Source: CAYLLN01 sp964384375
GTDB lineage: Bacteria > Planctomycetota > Planctomycetia > Pirellulales > Pirellulaceae
Direction of reading: 5' to 3'
DNA: 64,000 nt
Assembly: GCA_964384375.1 (NCBI GenBank)
Contig: CAYLLN010000020.1
Location: 33,034-97,033, forward strand
In this document: piece after piece, positions 58,981 through 64,000 of the stretch
Layout: the number at the start of each line of letters is the position of its first letter
Numbering within the stretch: position 1 is the stretch's first letter
The notes under the pieces: model-generated
Database searches by the model: none
The model's input: the letters and a program-made list of their open reading frames with translations, nothing else
Told to the model about the DNA's origin: nothing
Position numbers and translations under genes: made by a program

Positions 58981-60390
58981 ATGGAGATCACGAGACTACT
59001 GGCCAAGCAGCTGCGGACGGTCATTCGAAAGCTGCTTGGCAACGTGCGCCCCGACCTGCTCGTCCGCACGGGCGACCTCGGGCTGATCACCCAGGTCCAG
59101 GGCTACGAGCACGCCGTTCAGTACCACGACCCGGCGGTGCGCGAGCCGGCTGAGCTGATGCTGCCGTTTGCCGTGCTGGACGATATCCAGGGCCAGAAGA
59201 CCGAGCCGGTCGTCGTGACCAGGCCCAAGAAAGACGTGCTGGCTGCCTCCTGGCAGGAGCGGGGCGTGGCCCGGTTGATTCAGTACGACCTGCCCAAGTG
59301 CCGGAGCGACGCCTTTCCGGCGCTGCCCGAGTCGCTGGCCACCAATCCGCCGGCGCTGCTGGCTGCGCTGCACCAGGCGTTCGAGACGACCGACATCGGC
59401 AGCACGCGGTATGCCCTGGGCTGCATTCACCTTCGCGGCAAGCTGGGCCAGATCACCGCCACGGACGGGTCGCAGCTCTTGGTCCAATCGGGCCATAGAC
59501 TCGGCTTCGACGACGACGTGCTGGTCGCCAAGACGGGCGTCTTTGGCTGCAACCTGTTGCCACAGGACCAGCCGGTGCTGGTCGGCAAGACCGAACACCA
59601 CGTGACGGTCCGCGTTGGCCCGTGGACGTTCGCCCTGTGGATTCACAAGGATGGGCACTTTCCCAAGGTCGAACATGTGATTCCGGCGACCGGGAGCGCC
59701 CAGACGACGCTGGAGCTGGCGCCGGCTGACGCCGAGTTCTTCCTGGACAACCTCAACCGCCTGCCCAGCACGCCGGACGACCACGCGGTGACACTGGACC
59801 TGACCAGTTCGATTGCTGTCCGGGCCAAGACGTATGAGGTCGAGCGGCCGACCGAACTGATCCTGTCCAACTCCCGCCGGACCGGCGATGACGTGCGGAT
59901 CTCGATCGACCGCCGCTTCTTGGCGCGGGCCGCCGCAATGAAGCTGCCGCAGGTTTACCTGTACGGCCCCAAGGGGGCACTCTTGGCCCAGGATGCCAGC
60001 CGGCAATACCTTTGGATGCCGCTCGACCCCGAAGGCACCGTCAAACCCAGCGCCGACTGCCTGCGGATCGAGTCGCTGCAGGGCGCACCGCCGGCGGCAC
60101 GTGTCCGTCCCGTTTCTCCAGCTACCGTTCCCATGAATACCAGCCCAACCGTACCCACGCCGGCCGCCGCGCCGAAAACGAACAACGCGAGCCAGCCCCA
60201 GCTGTCGCGCCGGCGGCGCGCCAGCAAAACGGCCAGTGCCCTCGACCAGGCCCTGGCCGTCCGCGAGCAGCTTCGCGGCGCCCTGACCGGCACCAATGAG
60301 CTGATCCAGGCCCTGAAAACCGAGAAGCGCAGTCAAAGGTCGCTGAAACTGGCCCTCGACTCGCTCAAGCAACTGCAGGCAGTAGCGTAG
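58981..60390 (+). CDS. DnaN-like sliding-clamp-family protein
   Basis: This 469-residue protein has an N-terminal part without a known match and then beta-clamp-like repeats. R-Y-A-L-G-C-I-H-L-R-G and Q-I-T-A-T-D-G-S-Q-L-L correspond to the conserved D-G-H-R-L strand of DnaN domain 2, and the later R-F-L-A-R-A-A-A-M and L-W-M-P-L occupy the domain 3 positions including the M-P-M-R-L-like end. The C-terminal about 110 residues are a Pro/Thr linker and a basic helix. It is much diverged from a housekeeping clamp and is probably specific to the element. ATG 58981 follows CACAGGAGCG. Confidence 0.7.
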   Translation: MEITRLLAKQLRTVIRKLLGNVRPDLLVRTGDLGLITQVQGYEHAVQYHDPAVREPAELMLPFAVLDDIQGQKTEPVVVTRPKKDVLAASWQERGVARLIQYDLPKCRSDAFPALPESLATNPPALLAALHQAFETTDIGSTRYALGCIHLRGKLGQITATDGSQLLVQSGHRLGFDDDVLVAKTGVFGCNLLPQDQPVLVGKTEHHVTVRVGPWTFALWIHKDGHFPKVEHVIPATGSAQTTLELAPADAEFFLDNLNRLPSTPDDHAVTLDLTSSIAVRAKTYEVERPTELILSNSRRTGDDVRISIDRRFLARAAAMKLPQVYLYGPKGALLAQDASRQYLWMPLDPEGTVKPSADCLRIESLQGAPPAARVRPVSPATVPMNTSPTVPTPAAAPKTNNASQPQLSRRRRASKTASALDQALAVREQLRGALTGTNELIQALKTEKRSQRSLKLALDSLKQLQAVA

Positions 60391-60447
60391 CAATCCACCG
60401 AGGTTGGTCTCTGAACCTGACAATGCTTTGACCGTGAGGAGTCCTTA

Positions 60448-61134
60448 ATGAATCCTACTTCTGATCGATTTTGGGGGCAGGAGCCCCTCGTGCCGCAGGG
60501 CCGGTTGGCGGGGCTGGAGGCTTCGATCATCGGCGTCGGTGCGATCGGCCGGCAGGTTGCCCTGCAACTCGCGGCCTGGGGCGTGCCGAAACTGCGACTT
60601 GTGGACGTCGCCAACGTCGAGCCGATCCACATCCAGGCGCAAGGCTATTTCCATGATGACATCGGCCGGGATAAGGTCGATGCGACGGCGAGCGCCATCT
60701 GGCAGATTGATCCAATGGTCGACGTGGAGACGACCGCAGACCGCTACCACCCGCGGCTGGAAGTTGGCGACGTCGTGTTTTGTTGCATCGATTCGCTGGA
60801 GACGCGCGCCGCCATCTGGCGCGCGCCGGGCAACTGCGTGAGCTTTTGGTGTGACGGCCGGATGCAAGGGGAAACGATCCGCATCCTCACCGCGTGCGAG
60901 CCGCAGGGCCGGGAACATTATTCAACGACGCTGCTGGCACCCCCGGAAGCTCCCGTGGGCAGCCGGAATTCACCCGGAAACATCTTCACCGCCGGCATCG
61001 CCGCCGGGCTGATGGCTCACCAGTTCACGCGCTGGCTGCGCGGCCTGGCGATCGACTTCGACCTGTCCCTGGATGTGTTGGTCAGCGAATTGCACGTGGC
61101 GAGAGCGAATCCACCAGCCGATCGGCGACTTTGA
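60448..61134 (+). CDS. E1-like (ThiF-family) protein lacking the conserved cysteine
   Basis: This 228-residue protein is a paralogue of the E1 half of the 55380 gene. I-G-V-G-A-I-G-R-Q-V-A-L-Q-L-A-A is nearly identical to it, and D-G-R-M, F-T-A-G-I-A-A-G and F-T-R-W-L-R-G also match. Where the fusion protein has A-C-T-S-R-G-V-I-Y-T-A this one has S-R-N-S-P-G-N-I-F-T-A, so the catalytic cysteine is missing, and T-N-I-T-T-Q is I-H-I-Q-A-Q. It may act as an inactive partner in a two-subunit E1 or only as an adenylating enzyme. Last gene of the long operon, followed by a terminator. Confidence 0.85.
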   Translation: MNPTSDRFWGQEPLVPQGRLAGLEASIIGVGAIGRQVALQLAAWGVPKLRLVDVANVEPIHIQAQGYFHDDIGRDKVDATASAIWQIDPMVDVETTADRYHPRLEVGDVVFCCIDSLETRAAIWRAPGNCVSFWCDGRMQGETIRILTACEPQGREHYSTTLLAPPEAPVGSRNSPGNIFTAGIAAGLMAHQFTRWLRGLAIDFDLSLDVLVSELHVARANPPADRRL

Positions 61135-61147
61135 ATGAACAACGCAG

Positions 61148-61195
61148 AGCGGGTTCCACGGCCGCCGCAAGGCGGCCGCCGGGGCCCGCTTTTTT
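61148..61195 (+). terminator. Strong rho-independent terminator of the element operon
   Basis: GGCCGCC (61160-61166), loop GCAA and GGCGGCC (61171-61177) form a perfect inner stem. AGCGGG (61148-61153) and CCCGCT (61185-61190) extend it, and six T follow (61190-61195). It lies 14 bases after the E1-like stop codon and also stands close to the 3' end of the gene coming from the other strand. Confidence 0.85.
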
Positions 61196-61229
61196 ACCTA
61201 TTGGAGAGTTGCCGAGAGGCTGTTCGTGC

Positions 61230-62405
61230 TCATTGTTCTGTTTTAGGACTTGGACCGTGCCGTGCCGATTGGCTCGCGGCGTCAAACGACAGAGGGGAGT
61301 TGGGGAAGTACACCTTGACGGTTGCCCGCGAGTAGTTGCTCCCGTCGAGCAGGGTGACCGGATTCGCTCCGTGCGGAAACTGTGGTCGGTCGTGCTGCAC
61401 AATGTAGGTCGCTCGCCCAAAGTTCCTGAAGGGCGAATCGCGGAATGAGAGAACAACGCCCTTGCCCACGACCTCAGCGGCAGCCGCTGCCGTTGGACGG
61501 ACAATCCAATCCAATTCCGGTTGCACGATGGCGCCGCCCACCTGAATGCAGAATCCGCCAGCTCGACAAGCTTCCAACACCAACTGCTCCTGCTCCGGTG
61601 TCATTTCATTGTCGTCGACCAGATCCAGCGCCAGGGTGTCACCGTCCTCGACCTCAAAGGGAAGCTGAACGAACCGGTACTTGCAGCCCCGGAAGCTGCC
61701 GCGGTTGACCGGCAAGATCACCTGCACGTCGCTTGGAAAGCGGCTGGACTGGACCGACAAGTACAGTTCAGCGGTTCCCAAACCGCCATGTTCCGTATCG
61801 TCCAGTAGCTCGACAAGGACGGCTGGACGGGCGATGGACTTTCCGGAGGCCGGCGTGTGGAATACCGGATGGACGGACGCATATGCCGGAGGGGCAATCA
61901 GCCACGCGAACGCGGCGCAAACAAGTCCGACAGCAGACCAGGTCGTCCACCGCACCCTAATGGCTGGGGATTGCTCACGTGCTGCCAGTAGGAGCGTGCT
62001 GACGAATGTCACGAGGAAGCTAACTGAGCACAGGTTGAGTAACCAGCGCAAGGGCTCGACCCAGCGCGCAAGAAGTGCGGCCACTGCAATCAGCACAAAG
62101 AAGGCGAACAGGGCAGTTTTCCACTTCGGTAGGCGAACAAATAGACTCCCCTCGCCAGCGGAGGGCCGTTCATTCTCGGCACCGTCCCCGTCAGTCCGGG
62201 AGAAGGATGGAGAACAGGCAGCTGTTATCCAAACCACGACGAAGCTGCATCCCAACACGAGAACCGGCAGCCAATACGAAAATACCAGCCCCACCCCCAT
62301 CGCGATAACAAGGCTCGCGACACTCGCCACGCTTACTAGTTGCCGCCGATCCGCCGTTTCGTCTACGGTGCCAGCGGCCAGCAAAGGAGGGCTCTGGTTG
62401 GACAT
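61230..62405 (-). CDS. Multi-pass membrane protein with C-terminal outer domain
   Basis: This 391-residue protein has five membrane helices (about 22-42, 45-63, 97-113, 120-141, 154-172) and then a soluble domain of about 215 residues, beta-rich, without a known family. The start at 62405 has GGGAG at a suitable distance. It runs toward the element operon and diverges from the XRE regulator gene. The 33-bp near-palindrome between them suggests control by that regulator. Function unknown; an effector or envelope-signalling role is a guess. Confidence 0.65.
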   Translation of the reverse strand: MSNQSPPLLAAGTVDETADRRQLVSVASVASLVIAMGVGLVFSYWLPVLVLGCSFVVVWITAACSPSFSRTDGDGAENERPSAGEGSLFVRLPKWKTALFAFFVLIAVAALLARWVEPLRWLLNLCSVSFLVTFVSTLLLAAREQSPAIRVRWTTWSAVGLVCAAFAWLIAPPAYASVHPVFHTPASGKSIARPAVLVELLDDTEHGGLGTAELYLSVQSSRFPSDVQVILPVNRGSFRGCKYRFVQLPFEVEDGDTLALDLVDDNEMTPEQEQLVLEACRAGGFCIQVGGAIVQPELDWIVRPTAAAAAEVVGKGVVLSFRDSPFRNFGRATYIVQHDRPQFPHGANPVTLLDGSNYSRATVKVYFPNSPLSFDAASQSARHGPSPKTEQ

Positions 62406-62430
62406 GGAGGTTGCTCCCGAGATGAAGCGA

Positions 62431-62463
62431 TACAGACGATCGTATGTCATAGTATCGTCTGTA
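62431..62463. promoter_or_regulatory. 33-bp near-palindromic operator between membrane protein and XRE gene
   Basis: TACAGACGAT (62431-62440) and ATCGTCTGTA (62454-62463) are perfect 10-bp inverted arms. The centre also has symmetry (TATG-T-CATA, 62443-62451), so only four central bases break the palindrome. It lies 25 bases before the membrane gene start and 34 bases before the XRE start, the right place for an autoregulating repressor. Confidence 0.75.
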
Positions 62464-62497
62464 GATTGATGGTCTGCAACTGGCGAAGCTGGCCGCC

Positions 62498-62719
62498 ATG
62501 CAGAACATCGAGGTTGCCTTCGGCATGGTGGTGCGGAAGCGCCGGTTGGAACTGGGCCTGTCGCAGGAGGATTTCGCGGACAAGGCGGGCATCCATCGCA
62601 CCTACGTCAGCTCGATCGAGCTGGGAAAGGTCCAGGTAAGCATTGGCATCGCGCAGCAACTCGCCCGGGCTCTGGAGACGCCGCTCAGTAGGCTTTTGAA
62701 GCAGGTCGAAAGCGAGTAG
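62498..62719 (+). CDS. XRE-family (Cro/C1-type) helix-turn-helix regulator
   Basis: This 73-residue protein is a single Cro/C1 helix-turn-helix domain: R-K-R-R-L-E-L-G-L-S-Q-E-D-F-A-D-K-A-G-I-H-R-T-Y-V-S-S-I-E-L-G-K is reported here only as positions 13-44, with S-Q-E-D-F-A as helix 2 and H-R-T-Y-V-S-S-I-E as recognition helix 3. Size and sequence resemble controller (C) proteins of restriction-modification systems. No clear ribosome site precedes ATG 62498, so translation may be leaderless or weak. Probably binds the palindrome at 62431-62463. Confidence 0.9.
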   Translation: MQNIEVAFGMVVRKRRLELGLSQEDFADKAGIHRTYVSSIELGKVQVSIGIAQQLARALETPLSRLLKQVESE

Positions 62720-62784
62720 ATGCATTTCGTCTGCACTCGCCGTGCAGCGCAAGCTACCGCAGGTGTGGACCAACTGTTTTGATA

Positions 62785-63245
62785 CTAGGGTTTCACCGCA
62801 CCTGGAAGCGCGGGCCAGCCAATCGCTCGGAATAGCTGAAACTGGGCCTGATCGAATTCGACAATGGCGCGCACATGCTCGCGCTGAGCCTGGGACAATG
62901 CCTGAATCGACTGGAGCACCTCCAGCGGCAGGCCCTGAGCGTTCTGAATCCGCTTTTGATTGCGTTCATAGGAGTCGCGCGCTACCTTCACGGCTCCCTG
63001 GGTGATCTTGATTTGACGCCTGCGGGATAAGATTTGCTCGCGGGTCTCAATGATCTCTCGCGCCACTTGATCCATCGTCGCCACCTGACGCAGCTGGGCC
63101 TGGTCGACGCGCGAGCTGGCTGATCGCCGCGCCGCCGATTCGCCGTATCCCAAATTGCACAGTTCCCAATAGGCCACCGCGTCCGCGTCTAGTCGATCGC
63201 TGAAGTGATCAATCTGTCCGCCGGTGACAGCTGCGAAACTCGGCT
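62785..63245 (-). pseudogene. TolC-family efflux protein, C-terminal fragment
   Basis: The frame is open only from about 63245 to the TAG at 62785-62787 and has no proper start. It encodes about 150 residues that match the C-terminal coiled coil of TolC-type efflux proteins (V-A-Y-W-E-L-C-N-L-G-Y-G, R-R-R-Q-I-K-I-T, G-L-P-L-E-V-L-Q-S-I-Q-A-L). The N-terminal two thirds are missing, so this is a truncated remnant. It lies between the element and a TolC gene on the other strand and may mark the right boundary of the insertion. Confidence 0.75.
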
Positions 63246-63501
63246 GCTATCCCCTGCTTCTTGGCGTCGGACAGACGATTGCTTCGATGGCCCGTAGTGG
63301 CGGATCAGCGGTCACTTCTTGGCGGGTGCCCGCACATTGTCGCCAATTGTTATAGACGGACCACTTGGCGAGGGTTGGCGGCGGTGACCGTGTAGCAGAT
63401 GTAGCCAACATGCGGAAAGTGCCGAAGAAATCGGTGATGCCTTGGGGTAGCAAACCCTGGCGGCAGCCCACCTTATCCCCCGGCGGGATCGGCAGGACGC
63501 C

Positions 63502-64000
63502 ATGCTTCGGTTCGTCATTCCAATTCTCTTCTTGCCGGCATTGTTCGCGGCCTCCGCAGGATGCCAGTCGGATCGGCAGCGGCGAGGCGAGCCGAACCTG
63601 CCGCTGTCGCAGCGACCCGCGGTAGCGACGCCGACTGCGGCGGTGAGTTCGCCGCCTGAGTCGGCAGTGCAATTGGCGGCCCACCAGTCGGCAACCGAGC
63701 AGCCAAACGCAGGGGCACACCAGCCATTGCCGGCTCCGCTGCAGGCGCAGGTGGAGGCGATCGAGCCAGGTGCAGTAAGCGAGCACGCCGAGACACTGGA
63801 GTCGCTGGAAGTCTCGGCGCTGGCAAACAATCCAACGCTTCGCCGTATGCAGCACGAGGCGGCGGCGGAGTGGGCTCAGACGGGCTATGTCAGCAAATTG
63901 CCCGACCCGACGATCTCGTCGATGTTCTACCTGCCGCCGATGAATTACGAGCCTGATCGCCTGGTGGCCGAGCTGCAGGTGATGCAGATGATTCCCTGGG
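63502..64000 (+). CDS. TolC-family outer-membrane efflux lipoprotein, N-terminal part (cut by window edge)
   Basis: From ATG 63502 the frame runs to the window edge (166 codons visible). It has a lipoprotein signal peptide with Cys in A-S-A-G-C at residue 21, a Q/P/A-rich linker of about 90 residues, and the start of a TolC repeat (S-A-L-A-N-N-P-T-L-R-R-M). P-T-I-S-S-M-F-Y-L-P-P in the next helix pair recalls metal-efflux CusC-like proteins. A membrane fusion protein gene would be expected downstream, outside the window. Bases 63246-63501 before it show no gene and no clear promoter. Confidence 0.8.
   Translation, partial: MLRFVIPILFLPALFAASAGCQSDRQRRGEPNLPLSQRPAVATPTAAVSSPPESAVQLAAHQSATEQPNAGAHQPLPAPLQAQVEAIEPGAVSEHAETLESLEVSALANNPTLRRMQHEAAAEWAQTGYVSKLPDPTISSMFYLPPMNYEPDRLVAELQVMQMIPW

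Noticed and set aside
58996..60423. Long minus-strand frame opposite the clamp-like gene
   Set aside because: Low-complexity composition and no motif; the plus-strand product has clamp-like motifs and a ribosome site.
54160..61134. Assignment to the named PRTRC plasmid/phage cassette
   Set aside because: JAB and ThiF-like proteins and a small beta-grasp protein are shared, but I see no ParB-related gene and the Ubl start and end do not match the PRTRC small protein as I know it. Left unnamed.

Overview
The window looks like a chromosomal segment of a planctomycete, probably Pirellulales-like. This is inferred from gene content: an ECF sigma factor with a membrane and extracytoplasmic tail, sialate O-acetylesterase and LamG/beta-helix secreted proteins, a stand-alone phosphopantothenate-cysteine ligase domain, and short GC-rich dispersed repeats. 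No rRNA or complete tRNA gene was recognised.

Layout. 1-19.8 kb is ordinary chromosome: an M20 amidohydrolase tail, a DASS carrier, a redoxin, a CoaB domain, a frameshifted GH5-like hydrolase, an acyltransferase plus PAS/methyltransferase operon behind a near-consensus promoter, a cupin, a beta-lactamase-like hydrolase, the pstSCAB phosphate transporter with a candidate Pho box, a thioesterase, a c-type cytochrome, a sialate esterase, a DUF3592 protein and a sterol-desaturase-like protein. 20.0-20.7 kb holds a relic of an integrative element. 20.9-28.5 kb is a probable light or oxidative stress lipid cluster (DUF2177, sigma factor, cyclopropane synthase, DUF1365, amine oxidase) divergent from a MerR/B12-binding regulator, followed by DUF1295 and a UV-damage endonuclease. 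28.7-39.9 kb has the ECF sigma fusion, a large secreted beta-helix protein, a tspO gene with an in-frame stop, a TolC/HlyD/ABC export operon and an NhaR-like regulator. 40.0-42.9 kb is wreckage: a 5'-truncated, frameshifted dnaE2 joined to a broken tyrosine integrase.

The accessory element starts near 42.98 kb at a tRNA-Ser-like 3' end and a large serine recombinase. The leader of this recombinase (about 450 bp) is repeated in diverged form at 19.97-20.44 kb. From 45.7 to 61.1 kb almost every gene runs in one direction with short gaps or overlaps and ends at a strong terminator (61148-61195). The cluster encodes DUF1257 (Ycf35-like), DUF2997, a Ycf46-like AAA ATPase, a SWIM-finger ATP-dependent DNA ligase, a WGR protein, a beta-grasp ubiquitin-like protein, an E2-like protein with a cysteine-rich RING-like tail, a JAB-protease/E1 fusion, several unknown proteins, a DnaN-like clamp and a second E1-like protein that has lost the conserved cysteine. 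This is the most interesting part of the window: an apparently complete ubiquitin-like conjugation and deconjugation set combined with DNA-handling proteins on a mobile element. Its function (defence, element maintenance, DNA repair) is not known from sequence. A membrane protein and an XRE regulator diverge around a 33-bp near-palindrome at 62.43 kb, and the right edge carries a TolC fragment and the start of another TolC gene.

Several genes, in and outside the element, show single-base frameshifts or in-frame stops (about 4.41, 33.36, 41.43, 42.47, 47.45, 48.53 and 51.00 kb). Some are probably real decay and some may be assembly errors.
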